The position numbers and the translations under genes are program-made. From positions 1 through 64,000 of the forward strand of contig CANRFT010000005.1 in assembly GCA_947629955.1 (NCBI GenBank): a DNA stretch of 64,000 bases, given 5' to 3'. Shown in pieces: positions 45,815 through 55,795 of the stretch. Every line of letters starts with the position of its first letter. Position 1 is the stretch's first letter. Below the pieces are notes generated by a model. It did not search any database, was not told the DNA's origin, and was given only the letters and a program-made list of their open reading frames with translations. This DNA comes from an uncultured Oscillospiraceae bacterium. Lineage in GTDB: Bacteria > Bacillota > Clostridia > Oscillospirales > Oscillospiraceae.

Positions 45815-47326
45815 TTAATTTTCTAATGGTTTCATCGTCGGGAACAGCAGGACCTCCCGGATGGAATCCTGGCCGGTGAGCATCATCACGCACCGGTCGA
45901 TGCCCATGCCCATGCCGCCGGTGGGGGGCATGCCGTACTCCAGGGCGGTGAGGAAGTCCTCGTCCAACATCTCGGTCTCGTCGTCCCCCCGGTCGCGGAG
46001 TTCGATCTGCTTCTCGAACCGCTGGCGCTGGTCGATGGGGTCGTTGAGCTCGGAGTAGGCGTTAGCCATCTCGCTGCGGCAGATGAACAGCTCGAACCGC
46101 TCGGTGAGGCGGGGGTCAGCGGGGCTCCGCTTGGTCAGCGGGGACACCTCCACCGGGTACATGGTGATGAAGGTGGGCTGGATCAGCTTCTCCTCCACCT
46201 TCTGGTCGAAGCAGGCGTACAGGGCGTTGCCCCAGGTCTTGTCGGCGGTGTCGGCCAGCTCCACGCCGATGGCGTTAGCCGCCGCCACGGCCTCCCCGTC
46301 GTCGGTGATAGTACCGAAATCCACCCCGGCGTACTCCTTCACCGCGTCCACCATGGTGAGCCTGCGCCAGCCGGGGGTCAGGTCGATGTCCTCCCCCTGC
46401 CACTGGACGTGGTAGTCCCCCAGGATATCTTTCGCCGCCCCGGCCAGGATGCCCTCGGCGATGTCCATCATGTCGTGGAAGTCGGCGTAGGCCTCGTACA
46501 GCTCGATGGTGGTGAACTCCGGGTTGTGCCGGTTGTCCATGCCCTCGTTGCGGAAGATGCGGCCGATCTCGTACACCCGCTCCAGGCCGCCCACGATCAG
46601 CCGCTTCAGGGGCAGCTCCGTAGCGATGCGCATGTACATGTCGATATCCAGGGTGTTGTGGTGGGTGATGAAGGGCCGGGCGGCGGCGCCGCCGGCCAGG
46701 GTATTCAGGACGGGGGTCTCCACCTCCATGTAGCCCCGGTCGTCCATGAACTTTCGGACGTACTGGATGAACCTGGAACGGATCTGGAAATTCCGCTTGA
46801 CCTCCGGGTTGACGATCAAATCCACATACCGCTGGCGGCAGCGGGTCTCCACATCGGTGAGTCCGTGGAACTTCTCGGGCAGGGACAGCAGGGACTTGGA
46901 GAGAAGTGTAACGGTTTTTGCCTTTACAGAGATTTCGCCCCGCTGAGTGCGGAACACCTCGCCCTCGACGCCCACGATGTCGCCGATGTCATATTTCTTG
47001 AAGGAGGCCAGCTGCTCCTCCCCCACGTCGTCAATGCGGACGTAGAGCTGGATGCGGCCCTCCCTGTCCTGGAGGTCGGCGAACACCGCTTTCCCCATGC
47101 CCCGCTTGGACATGAGCCGGCCCGCCAGACGGGCGGTCTGTCCCTCCAGCGCGTCGAAGTTGTCCTTGACCTCCGCGCTGTGGTGGGTGACCTCGAACTT
47201 GGTGATGGTAAAAGGGTCCTTCCCCTCGGCCTGGAGAGCGGCCAGCTTGTCCCGCCGGACCTTGAGCAGTTCGGAAAGAGGCTGCTCCGCAGGAGTGGAC
47301 TGATCGATCTTTTTCTGCTCGGACAT
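45815..47326 (-). CDS. lysS: Lysine--tRNA ligase (class II)
   Basis: FRNEGMDNRHNPEFTTIELYEAYADF; GMGMGIDRCVMMLTGQDSIREVLLFPTMK. Confidence 0.95.
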   Translation of the reverse strand: MSEQKKIDQSTPAEQPLSELLKVRRDKLAALQAEGKDPFTITKFEVTHHSAEVKDNFDALEGQTARLAGRLMSKRGMGKAVFADLQDREGRIQLYVRIDDVGEEQLASFKKYDIGDIVGVEGEVFRTQRGEISVKAKTVTLLSKSLLSLPEKFHGLTDVETRCRQRYVDLIVNPEVKRNFQIRSRFIQYVRKFMDDRGYMEVETPVLNTLAGGAAARPFITHHNTLDIDMYMRIATELPLKRLIVGGLERVYEIGRIFRNEGMDNRHNPEFTTIELYEAYADFHDMMDIAEGILAGAAKDILGDYHVQWQGEDIDLTPGWRRLTMVDAVKEYAGVDFGTITDDGEAVAAANAIGVELADTADKTWGNALYACFDQKVEEKLIQPTFITMYPVEVSPLTKRSPADPRLTERFELFICRSEMANAYSELNDPIDQRQRFEKQIELRDRGDDETEMLDEDFLTALEYGMPPTGGMGMGIDRCVMMLTGQDSIREVLLFPTMKPLEN

Positions 47327-47352
47327 ACCGTTTTCTCCTTTGTAAAGGCCGC

Positions 47353-47826
47353 TCACCGCTGGATGGCGACCACCTTGTACTCGATATTGCCCACGGGGGC
47401 CTCCACCACGGCGATCTCGCCGATGGCCTTGCCCAGCAGGGCCTTTCCGAAGGGAGACTCCTCGGAGATGCGGCCGTTCATGGGGTCGGCCTCCTGGGAG
47501 CCCACCACCTGATAGGTCTCCTCGTCGCCGGTGTCCACATCCTGCACCGTGATCCTGCTGCCGATGCGCACCGTGTCGGTATCGGACTCGTCTTCTACGA
47601 TCACCGTGTAGTTGGACAGGATCTCCTCCAACTCGGCAATGCGGGAGTACAGCTTGCCCTGGACATTTTTGGCCTCGTCATACTCGCTGTTCTCGCTCAA
47701 ATCCCCGAAGGAGCGGGCCTCCTTGATCTGGTCGGCGACCTCCTTCTCCCGGACGGTTTTCAGATAGTTCAGCTCGGTCTTCAGCTCTTCCAGCCGCTCC
47801 GCGCTCAGCTTATACTCTTTGGCCAT
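47353..47826 (-). CDS. greA: Transcription elongation factor GreA
   Basis: ARSFGDLSENSEYDEAKNVQ; SPFGKALLGKAIGE. Confidence 0.95.
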   Translation of the reverse strand: MAKEYKLSAERLEELKTELNYLKTVREKEVADQIKEARSFGDLSENSEYDEAKNVQGKLYSRIAELEEILSNYTVIVEDESDTDTVRIGSRITVQDVDTGDEETYQVVGSQEADPMNGRISEESPFGKALLGKAIGEIAVVEAPVGNIEYKVVAIQR

Positions 47827-47929
47827 AACGATCATCCTTTCCTTTTTGGGCGGTTATATCAGGGGAATTATAGTGACTTTATAACCGTTTGTCAAGGGCT
47901 ATCCTTAATATAGAATCCAAAAAGATTTC

Positions 47930-48364
47930 CTATTTTTTCCGCGCCCCGGGGCGCCGCCGGCTCAGTCTGCCACCGCACAGCACCCCGGCCAGCCCGCCCC
48001 CGCAGAGGCAGCCCGCAAGTTCGACAAGGGCCTGGAGCCCCAGAGAGAACTCGTCCCCGGACAGCAGCCCCACCGCCAGGATGAGCAGGAAACACACGCC
48101 TCCCGCCGCCAGTCCGCCGGGCAGACAGCGGGCCCGCCACCGCAGACAGGTCAGCGCGCCGCCGCACAGCCCGCCCAGCACACAGGCCAGCGCCGTGATC
48201 TGCATGGTCACGTCCTGCTTCAATATCCCGTTGGACACCGCCGCCGCTCCCAGCAGCAGCACCATCATGGCCACGCCCAGCGCCAGCAGTCCTCCCAGCA
48301 CCGCCGCCGCTGTCATCTCCACGGCATTGGCCCCCCGGACCTCGTTTTTTCGCATAGACAGCAC
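47930..48364 (-). CDS. Small membrane protein (TIGR04086-like)
   Basis: Four hydrophobic segments, 145-aa frame, Gly/Leu-rich; adjacent to yajC. Confidence 0.65.
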   Translation of the reverse strand: MLSMRKNEVRGANAVEMTAAAVLGGLLALGVAMMVLLLGAAAVSNGILKQDVTMQITALACVLGGLCGGALTCLRWRARCLPGGLAAGGVCFLLILAVGLLSGDEFSLGLQALVELAGCLCGGGLAGVLCGGRLSRRRPGARKK

Positions 48365-48437
48365 CCCTTTTCATATGGCTTGTGCTACACCATATGAAAA
48401 GGGGCGGCGGTTCATGCTGTCAGCGGACCAAACTTTC

Positions 48438-48854
48438 TCACTTGTCCTTTTTCGCGTCCTTGTCGGATTCCTTGGGCTTGCTCTTGTTTTTGTCCTTCTT
48501 GTCATCCGTATCCGTATTGGGCGTATCCTCCGCGGTCTGGGTGCCCTTGCTGGACACGGCCCACTTAGTGAACTCGATACGCACCCGGTCGGCGCCGGTC
48601 TCGATGACGATGGTCTTGTCCTTCACCGCGCAGATGGTGCCGGTGATGCCGCCGATGGTGGTGATGTCATCTCCCACCGCCAGGCTGTTGCGCATGTCCT
48701 CGGCTTCCTTCTTGCGCTTGTTCTCGGGGCGGATCATCAGGAAATAGAAGACCGCGATCATCGCAACGATCATAATGATCGAGGGGAGCATGGAACCGGC
48801 TCCGGGATCGGCGGCAGTGGCTGCCAGAGGCAGCAGTTTCACAGAAAACGGCAT
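48438..48854 (-). CDS. yajC: Preprotein translocase subunit YajC
   Basis: MIAVFYFLMIRPENKRKKEAEDMRNSLAVGDDITTIGGITGTI. Confidence 0.93.
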   Translation of the reverse strand: MPFSVKLLPLAATAADPGAGSMLPSIIMIVAMIAVFYFLMIRPENKRKKEAEDMRNSLAVGDDITTIGGITGTICAVKDKTIVIETGADRVRIEFTKWAVSSKGTQTAEDTPNTDTDDKKDKNKSKPKESDKDAKKDK

Positions 48855-48970
48855 AAGATGTTGTCCTCCATTTACATAGTTGAGAATTTGCGAACGTAAG
48901 AGTATTATAGCGTGATTGCCGGTCAAAGACAAGCCCTAATTTTCCAACCGGAGAACTTTTTACCGGGAGC

Positions 48971-50104
48971 TCACTCCGCCCTGCCCGCCAGACGCTCCGA
49001 ATGGTCCGCCCGGAAGGAGGCGAAGGTCCCCCCGTCCAGGGCCTCCCGGATGCGGCGGGTCAGCTCGTTGTAGAAGTACAGGTTGTGCATGACCGCCAGG
49101 CGCATGGCCAGCATCTCCCCCGCCACGAATAGGTGCCGCAGATAGGCCCGGGAGAAATTCCGGCACACCGGGCAGCCGCACTCAGGGTCGATGGGCCGGG
49201 GATCGCTTTTGTACTTTTCGTTCTTGATATTCAGCGTCCCGCCCCAGGTGAACAGCTTGCCGTGGCGGGCGTTCCGGGCGGGCATGACGCAGTCGAAGAA
49301 ATCGACGCCCCGCCACACCCCCTCGATGATGTTGGAGGGGGTCCCCACCCCCATGAGATACCGGGGCCGGTCCGCCGGCAGATGAGGCTCCACCGCCTCG
49401 ATGATCTGATACATCACCTCGGTGGGCTCCCCCACCGCCAGGCCTCCGATGGCGTAACCGTCGCAGTCGATCTTCGCGATCTCTTTGGCGTGCCACACCC
49501 GCAGGTCCTCGTAGGTGGCCCCCTGGTTGATGCCAAACAGCATCTGCCCGGGGTTGACACAGTCCGGCTGGGCGTTCAGCCGGTCATGCTCCGCCTTGCA
49601 GCGCTCCAGCCAGCGGAGGGTCCGCTCACAGGAGGCCTTGGCGTACTCATAGGGGGCCGGGTTCTCCACGCACTCGTCGAAGGCCATGGCCACGTCGCTG
49701 CCCAGGTTGGACTGGATCCGCATAGACTCCTCCGGGCCCATGAACACCCGGTGCCCGTCGATGTGGGAGGCGAAGGTGACCCCCTCCTCGGTGATCTTCC
49801 GCATCCCCGCCAGGGAGAACACCTGGAAGCCGCCGGAGTCGGTGAGCATGGGGCCGTCCCACCGCATGAACTTGTGGAGGCCGCCCATTTTCTTTACCAG
49901 CTCGTCCCCGGGGCGGAGGTGGAGGTGATAGGTATTGGACAACTCGATCTGACAGCCGATATCCTTCAAATCAAAGGCGGACAGCCCGCCCTTGATGGCC
50001 CCCTGGGTGCCCACGTTCATGAACACCGGGGTCTGGACCGTGCCGTGGGGACAGGTGAACTCCCCCCGCCGGGCGCGGCCTTCGGTTTTCAAAACTCGAA
50101 ACAT
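48971..50104 (-). CDS. tgt: tRNA-guanine transglycosylase
   Basis: FMNVGTQGAIKG; LTDSGGFQVFSL; GIEGVWRGVDFFDCVMPARNARHG region. Confidence 0.95.
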   Translation of the reverse strand: MFRVLKTEGRARRGEFTCPHGTVQTPVFMNVGTQGAIKGGLSAFDLKDIGCQIELSNTYHLHLRPGDELVKKMGGLHKFMRWDGPMLTDSGGFQVFSLAGMRKITEEGVTFASHIDGHRVFMGPEESMRIQSNLGSDVAMAFDECVENPAPYEYAKASCERTLRWLERCKAEHDRLNAQPDCVNPGQMLFGINQGATYEDLRVWHAKEIAKIDCDGYAIGGLAVGEPTEVMYQIIEAVEPHLPADRPRYLMGVGTPSNIIEGVWRGVDFFDCVMPARNARHGKLFTWGGTLNIKNEKYKSDPRPIDPECGCPVCRNFSRAYLRHLFVAGEMLAMRLAVMHNLYFYNELTRRIREALDGGTFASFRADHSERLAGRAE

Positions 50105-50144
50105 AATCGCTCCTTATGAGATATACCTGTAGGAACTTTAACAA

Positions 50145-50166
50145 AAGAGCCCCATATGGGGCTCCC
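50145..50166 (-). terminator. Terminator of TA operon
   Basis: GAGCCCC-ATAT-GGGGCTC followed by TTTTG on minus strand. Confidence 0.75.
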
Positions 50167-50176
50167 GTCCGCCGGA

Positions 50177-50398
50177 TCACTGTGCGTACGAGCTAAGGTC
50201 GCTCCAGTCGATATCCCTTTCGTCCACGAAACCGCTTTTTTCGGCGGCCTCGATCCGGGCAGCCTCTTCCGGCGTCACCTTTGTGAAGTCCGGGTCCCAC
50301 GCTCTTACCAACTTCTTGATGAACTCGTAGGCAAAGTTTTTATCCTCGTCCGGCAGCATATCCAACAGGTGAGCGGCGTCCATTGCGATGTTCGACAT
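50177..50398 (-). CDS. Putative antitoxin (73 aa)
   Basis: Paired directly downstream of RelE/ParE-like gene; acidic small protein. Confidence 0.65.
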   Translation of the reverse strand: MSNIAMDAAHLLDMLPDEDKNFAYEFIKKLVRAWDPDFTKVTPEEAARIEAAEKSGFVDERDIDWSDLSSYAQ

Positions 50399-50410
50399 AA
50401 CCCTACCTCC

Positions 50411-50671
50411 TTACTTGTAGATGTCGCCACGGTTTCCGATGTCGATGATGAACAGTATCTCGATCTCGTTCTCGGTGCCGTATTTGTAGATGACCCGCCA
50501 GGAGCCGACCCTCAGCCGTTTCCGGTTATCGCTGTACCCCTGCATGGGCTTGATATCGCCCTTTGGAGGAGTATATGTCAGGCCCTGTATTGCCGCCCTT
50601 ATCCGGGCGACCGACTTTTGGTCCAGCTTGGCGAGAAATCTCAGAGAATCCCGGGAATACTTGATGACCAT
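50411..50671 (-). CDS. RelE/ParE-family toxin
   Basis: MVIKYSRDSLRFLAKLDQKSVARIRAAIQGL...KRLRVGSWRVIYKY...ILFIIDIGNRGDIYK. Confidence 0.88.
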   Translation of the reverse strand: MVIKYSRDSLRFLAKLDQKSVARIRAAIQGLTYTPPKGDIKPMQGYSDNRKRLRVGSWRVIYKYGTENEIEILFIIDIGNRGDIYK

Positions 50672-50787
50672 GCGAAACTTCCTTTCCGCCGCCGCTTCCC
50701 TCCATAATCCTATTCTATCAGACTGGCAGCCCTTATGCAAACGATTTTTGCCCGAATAGGAAACAGGCTCAACCTTTACCGCTCTCT

Positions 50788-51816
50788 TTACATTTCTCCA
50801 ATGAACATGGCGTCGCCGAAGGAGAAAAACCGGTACCGCTCCCGCACCGCCTCGGCGTAGGCCGCCAGCACGTGCTCCCGGCCCGCCAGGGCGGACACCA
50901 GCATGATGAGGGTGGACTGGGGCAGGTGGAAGTTGGTGATGAGAGCGTCCAGCACCTTGAACTTGTAGCCGGGGTAGATGAAGATGCTGGTCCACCCCGC
51001 CGAAGCCTTCAGCGTGCCGTCCTCCGCCGCCCAGCTCTCGATGGTGCGGCAGGAGGTGGTGCCCACGCAGATGACCCTGCCACCGCGGCCCTTCGTCTCG
51101 TTGATGACGTCGGCGGTCTCCTGTGGGATAACGCAGTACTCCGCGTGCATCTCGTGGTCCTGGATGTCCTCCGCCTTCACCGGGCGGAAGGTGCCGAGGC
51201 CCACATGAAGTGTCACGTAGCAGACCTTTACACCCATTGCCTCTACCTGGCTCAGCAGCTCTTTGGTGAAATGGAGGCCCGCCGTGGGCGCGGCGGCGGA
51301 ACCGGTCACCCGGGAGTACACCGTCTGGTAGCGCTCCTGGTCCCGGAGCTCCGCCTTGATGTAGGGCGGCAGGGGCATTTTGCCCAGCCGCTCCAGCACC
51401 TCCAGGAAGATGCCCTCGTAATCGAAGCGGACCAGCCGGTTGCCGCCCTCCACCTCGCCCACGATCTCGGCGGACAGCTCCCCGTCCCCGAAGGTGACCT
51501 TCGCGCCGGGGCGGAGCTTCTTGCCGGGGCGCACCAGGCACTCCCACACCCTGTCCCCCCGGTCGATGAGCAGCAGCACCTCGCAGGCGCCGCCGCCGGA
51601 GCGCTTTCCGATGAGCCGGGCGGGCAGCACCCGGCTGTCGTTGAGCACCAGGCAGTCCCCCGGCCGGAGCAGAGTCGGCAGGTCGTAGAACCGCATGTGC
51701 CGGGTCTCCCCCGTCACCTTATCCAGGGTCAGCAGCCGTGAGGCGTCCCGCCGCTCCAGAGGGGTCTGGGCGATGAGCTCCTGGGGCAGCTCGAAATCAA
51801 AATCAGAGGTCTTCAA
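50788..51816 (-). CDS. queA: S-adenosylmethionine:tRNA ribosyltransferase-isomerase
   Basis: [51 protein letters not shown]. Confidence 0.95.
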   Translation of the reverse strand: MKTSDFDFELPQELIAQTPLERRDASRLLTLDKVTGETRHMRFYDLPTLLRPGDCLVLNDSRVLPARLIGKRSGGGACEVLLLIDRGDRVWECLVRPGKKLRPGAKVTFGDGELSAEIVGEVEGGNRLVRFDYEGIFLEVLERLGKMPLPPYIKAELRDQERYQTVYSRVTGSAAAPTAGLHFTKELLSQVEAMGVKVCYVTLHVGLGTFRPVKAEDIQDHEMHAEYCVIPQETADVINETKGRGGRVICVGTTSCRTIESWAAEDGTLKASAGWTSIFIYPGYKFKVLDALITNFHLPQSTLIMLVSALAGREHVLAAYAEAVRERYRFFSFGDAMFIGEM

Positions 51817-51819
51817 GAA

Positions 51820-53574
51820 TTATCCCACCGTCACGCCAGTATAGTAGAACTCCAGGATCTGCTTGTAGGTAAAGCCCTGCTTGGCCATGGCATAGGCGCC
51901 CCACTGGCTCATGCCCACGTTGTGGCCGGAGCCCCGCCCGGAGATCACGAAGGAGCCGTTGGTGCCGTGATAGAGCCCGTCGTCCCCGGCGCCGCCGGAC
52001 CAGTTCTCCACCGTGGAGGTCCTGCCGTCTCCGGTGATGACATACGCGCCGCCGGGGACCGGGGCGATATTGCCGCCGCCGTCGATGGCGTACATGCCGT
52101 CCATGCCGCCGGAGGCCGCCGAACCGTTGACAGAGAACCCGCCGGAGGGACCGGTGACGGCGGCGTCCGTCTTATTGCCGCCATTGGGGCCGAAGTCATA
52201 GCGGTAGGAGGTCAGGGACAGCGCCCGCACCAGCTGATAGGTGGTCATGGTATAGGTCTTGCCGTTCTGGGTGTAGAACACGATGGACAGCGGGTTGCCG
52301 TAGTCGGTGTACCTGGTGATCTTGGCGGCGGTGATCGTGCTGGCGTACCCCAGCTTGGAGGTCAGCTCGGCAAAGGTATAGGTCCTGCTCCAAGCGTTGT
52401 TGATCTTCGCCGCGGTCTCGTAGGGGTCGGCCTTGCCCTGGAGGTAGGGGTAATCGCTGCCCCACACGTCCTTGGCGCTCATGGAGGCGCCGCCGTTGGA
52501 GGAATAGTAGGTGCAGTCGCAGTATCTGCCGTTGTATTTCACGGTGACGCCGGCGGTCTCCTCCACCGCCCGGTCGGAGGCGGCGGCGGAGCGGGCCAGG
52601 CCGGAGTAGGCCTGGCAGTGGGTGGTCGGGCAGATGTCAAAGTGATAGGAGCTGTGCCGGTTCAGATTGGACAGCGCGTAGGTCCTGGCAGCGCAGGCCT
52701 GGGCCTTCTGGGCCTCGATGGGCCAGGAGCTGCTGACCTCGATGGGCACCACGCCCTTCAGGTAGTCCCCCAGCCGGACCATGTTGACCACGACCATCTT
52801 GCCGCCGCTGACGCGCTCATAGCGGAAGCCGCCGTACCACTTGTTATTGGGCCGCCCGCCGAAGGCCTGGGTGTTAAACAGGGTGACCAGGCCCGGCTGA
52901 TCCCCCGCCGCGTCGGGCATGATCCCCAGACCGGTGCCCTTGCCCTGATCGTCGAACTGGAACAGGACGGTATTCGTTTTGGTGATCACCACGCTGACGC
53001 CGTAGGAGGAGGTGCCCACGACGGTGGTCTCGACCCCCTCCGCGGTCCCGTCACCGGCCAGTTCCTGCTGGCGGACCTTCGCGCTGTCCGCGTCGGGAAA
53101 GTTGCCCACCCGCGCGTAAAACGTCCCGCCGATATAGGCCGGAAAGCCGTCCGGATAGGCGCCCGCGGCCTCCCGGGCCTCCGCAAAGGTGGCGTACTCC
53201 CCGGGGAGCTGGAGGTGGTAGCAGCCCACCACCACCGAGGCGGAGCCGGCCAGGGCGGTGTGATAGCTGGTGTAGCCGCCGGAGGACCCGTAGCCCGCGT
53301 TCCGGGTCATCACCACCGAGACGGCGGTATGGTCTGTGGTCCCGAGCTGGACAAACTGATTGGAGCTGTCGAAATAGCCCAGCCGGAAGCCGGACCCGGT
53401 GGAGTTGGCCAGATTGGCCCCGTCCAGCGCGGTGCTGCCGTAGGCCAGGCCCACCCGGATGACGGTACTGTCGATGGCGGCTACGGCCGCGCTGCCCGCC
53501 GCCGCGGAGGCGGTCCCCGCCAAGAGGGCCAAAACAAGCGCAAAGGCCGCAATATGCACGAATTTCCGTCTCAT
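51820..53574 (-). CDS. SpoIID/LytB-domain protein
   Basis: LKGVVPIEVSSSWPIEAQKAQACAARTYAL; SGRGSGHNVGMSQWGAYAMAKQGFTYKQILEFYYTG; signal peptide. Confidence 0.92.
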   Translation of the reverse strand: MRRKFVHIAAFALVLALLAGTASAAAGSAAVAAIDSTVIRVGLAYGSTALDGANLANSTGSGFRLGYFDSSNQFVQLGTTDHTAVSVVMTRNAGYGSSGGYTSYHTALAGSASVVVGCYHLQLPGEYATFAEAREAAGAYPDGFPAYIGGTFYARVGNFPDADSAKVRQQELAGDGTAEGVETTVVGTSSYGVSVVITKTNTVLFQFDDQGKGTGLGIMPDAAGDQPGLVTLFNTQAFGGRPNNKWYGGFRYERVSGGKMVVVNMVRLGDYLKGVVPIEVSSSWPIEAQKAQACAARTYALSNLNRHSSYHFDICPTTHCQAYSGLARSAAASDRAVEETAGVTVKYNGRYCDCTYYSSNGGASMSAKDVWGSDYPYLQGKADPYETAAKINNAWSRTYTFAELTSKLGYASTITAAKITRYTDYGNPLSIVFYTQNGKTYTMTTYQLVRALSLTSYRYDFGPNGGNKTDAAVTGPSGGFSVNGSAASGGMDGMYAIDGGGNIAPVPGGAYVITGDGRTSTVENWSGGAGDDGLYHGTNGSFVISGRGSGHNVGMSQWGAYAMAKQGFTYKQILEFYYTGVTVG

Positions 53575-53614
53575 AAGTACGCTCCATTTCTCCAACGGGA
53601 GTGCGTGAAATCGA

Positions 53615-53643
53615 TTGACACTTTACCGTGATGATGTTATAGT
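53615..53643 (+). promoter_or_regulatory. Sigma-A promoter for asd-dapA-dapB (TTGACA-N17-TATAGT)
   Basis: Consensus -35/-10 with 17-bp spacer upstream of asd. Confidence 0.75.
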
Positions 53644-53772
53644 TAAAGGAGTATCCGCCGCGCCTCTTGGGCGCGCCAAGGACCCCATATTAGGTCTATT
53701 ATAACCCATATACCCGCCCGGTTTCAACACCATCTTTCAATTTTTTCACGGGCGGCCAGGAGGTCATGCGAT

Positions 53773-54864
53773 ATGGCAGCAGAAAAGTACAAAGTGGGCG
53801 TCATCGGCGCCACCGGCATGGTGGGCCAGCGCTTCGTCACCCTGATGGAGAACCACCCCTGGTTCCAGCTCACCGTGGTGGCCGCCAGCCCCCGCTCCGC
53901 CGGCAAGCGGTACGAGGACGCGGTGGCCGGCCGCTGGGCCATGGACACCCCCATCCCGGAGGAGGCCAAGGATCTGGTGATGCTCAGCGCCCAGGACGAC
54001 GCGGAGAAGATCGCCGGCATGGTGGACTTCGTATTCTCCGCCGTGGACATGAAGAAGGACGAGATCCGCGCCTTGGAGGAGCAGTACGCGAAATTCGAGT
54101 GCCCGGTGGTGTCCAACAACTCCGCCCACCGCTGGACCCCCGACGTACCCATGGTCATCCCCGAGATCAACCCGGACCACATCCAGGTCATCAAGGACCA
54201 GCGGAAGCGCCTGGGCACCAGGCGGGGCTTCATCGCCGTCAAGTCCAACTGCTCCATCCAGAGTTACGTCCCCGCCCTGTCCCCCCTGCGCTCCTTTGGC
54301 ATCGAAAAGATTCTGGTCTGCACCTATCAGGCCATCTCCGGCGCGGGCAAGACCTTCAAGACCTGGCCCGAGATGGTGGATAACCTGATCCCCTACATCG
54401 GCGGCGAGGAGGAGAAATCCGAGCAGGAGCCCCTGAAGGTCTGGGGCCGGGTGGAGAACGGCGTCATCGTCAACGCCGAGGACGTGTCCATCACCGCCCA
54501 GTGCCTGCGGGTGCCCGTGTCCAACGGCCACACCGCCGCCGCCTTCGTCACCTTCAAGAACAAGCCCACCATGGAGCAGATGAAGGAGGCCTGGGCCTCC
54601 TTCAAGGGCCGGCCCCAGGAGTTGGGCCTGCCCACCGCTCCCAAACAGTTCCTCCGCTACTTTGAGGAGCCCGACCGGCCCCAGGCCAAACTTGACCGGG
54701 ATCTGGAGGGCGGCATGGCCGTGACCATCGGCCGGCTCCGCCCCGACACCCAGTACGATTACAAGTTCGTCTCCCTGTCCCACAACACCCTCCGGGGCGC
54801 CGCCGGCGGCGGTGTGCTCCTGGCGGAGCTGCTGTGTGCCGAAGGATATATCACCCACAGGTGA
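53773..54864 (+). CDS. asd: Aspartate-semialdehyde dehydrogenase
   Basis: KVGVIGATGMVGQRFVTLMENHPWF; KSNCSIQSYVPAL. Confidence 0.95.
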   Translation: MAAEKYKVGVIGATGMVGQRFVTLMENHPWFQLTVVAASPRSAGKRYEDAVAGRWAMDTPIPEEAKDLVMLSAQDDAEKIAGMVDFVFSAVDMKKDEIRALEEQYAKFECPVVSNNSAHRWTPDVPMVIPEINPDHIQVIKDQRKRLGTRRGFIAVKSNCSIQSYVPALSPLRSFGIEKILVCTYQAISGAGKTFKTWPEMVDNLIPYIGGEEEKSEQEPLKVWGRVENGVIVNAEDVSITAQCLRVPVSNGHTAAAFVTFKNKPTMEQMKEAWASFKGRPQELGLPTAPKQFLRYFEEPDRPQAKLDRDLEGGMAVTIGRLRPDTQYDYKFVSLSHNTLRGAAGGGVLLAELLCAEGYITHR

Positions 54865-54895
54865 GCAAAATCTTGATTGAAAGGGCTGCATCGAT

Positions 54896-55783
54896 ATGAG
54901 GACTCCTGTATTCACTGGCTCCTGTACCGCTCTCATCACCCCCTTCGGTCCCAACAACGCCATAGACTATGAGGCCTTTGGCAAGCTCATCGACGACCAG
55001 GTCGCCGCCGGCGTGGACGCGGTGTGCGTGTGCGGCACCACCGGCGAGTCCGCCACCATGTCCATCCGGGAGCACATCGCCGCGGTGGAGTACTGCGTCA
55101 AGCGGGTGGACCACCGGGTGAAAGTCATCGCCGGCACCGGCAGCAACGACACCACCGCCGCCGTCTACCTGACCCAGCACGCCCAGGACTGCGGGGCCGA
55201 CGCCGCTTTGCTGGTGACCCCCTACTACAACAAGGCCAGCCAGACCGGCCTCATCAAGCACTACGAGTACATCGCTGAACGGGCGGACATCCCCATGATC
55301 CTCTACAACGTGCCCTCCCGCACCGGCATCACCTTCACCGCCGAGACCTATAAGGTCCTGTCCCAGAACCCCAAGATCAACGGCGTCAAGGAGGCCAGCG
55401 GCAACTTCTCCCTGCTGGCCCACACTCGGTTCCTCTGCCCGGACGACTTCTACATCTGGTCCGGCAACGACGACCAGGTGGTCCCCATGATGGCCCTGGG
55501 GGCCAAGGGCGTCATCTCGGTGGCCTCCAACATCATCCCCGAGGTGATGGTGAAGATGTCCCACCTGTGCCTGGAGAACGACTTCGCCTCCGCCTCCAAA
55601 CTCCAGATCCAGTACATGGACCTGATCGACGCCCTGTTCATCGAGGTCAACCCCATCCCCATCAAGGCGGCCATGAACCTGATGGGCATGAACGCCGGCG
55701 CCCTGCGGCTGCCCCTGTGCGAGATCTCCGAGAAGAACCTGGAGACCCTCCGGGCCGCCATGACCCGCATGGGCCTGCTGTAA
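54896..55783 (+). CDS. dapA: 4-hydroxy-tetrahydrodipicolinate synthase
   Basis: CGTTGESATMSIREH; YYNKASQTGLIKHYEYIAE; YNVPSRTGI. Confidence 0.95.
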   Translation: MRTPVFTGSCTALITPFGPNNAIDYEAFGKLIDDQVAAGVDAVCVCGTTGESATMSIREHIAAVEYCVKRVDHRVKVIAGTGSNDTTAAVYLTQHAQDCGADAALLVTPYYNKASQTGLIKHYEYIAERADIPMILYNVPSRTGITFTAETYKVLSQNPKINGVKEASGNFSLLAHTRFLCPDDFYIWSGNDDQVVPMMALGAKGVISVASNIIPEVMVKMSHLCLENDFASASKLQIQYMDLIDALFIEVNPIPIKAAMNLMGMNAGALRLPLCEISEKNLETLRAAMTRMGLL

Positions 55784-55795
55784 GGAGCGTTTCCC

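Noticed and set aside
51922-53631. 569-aa plus-strand ORF
   Set aside because: Antisense shadow of the SpoIID-domain gene
53575-53772. Lysine riboswitch upstream of asd-dapA-dapB
   Set aside because: Only ~130 nt between promoter and start, and no recognisable lysine-riboswitch architecture
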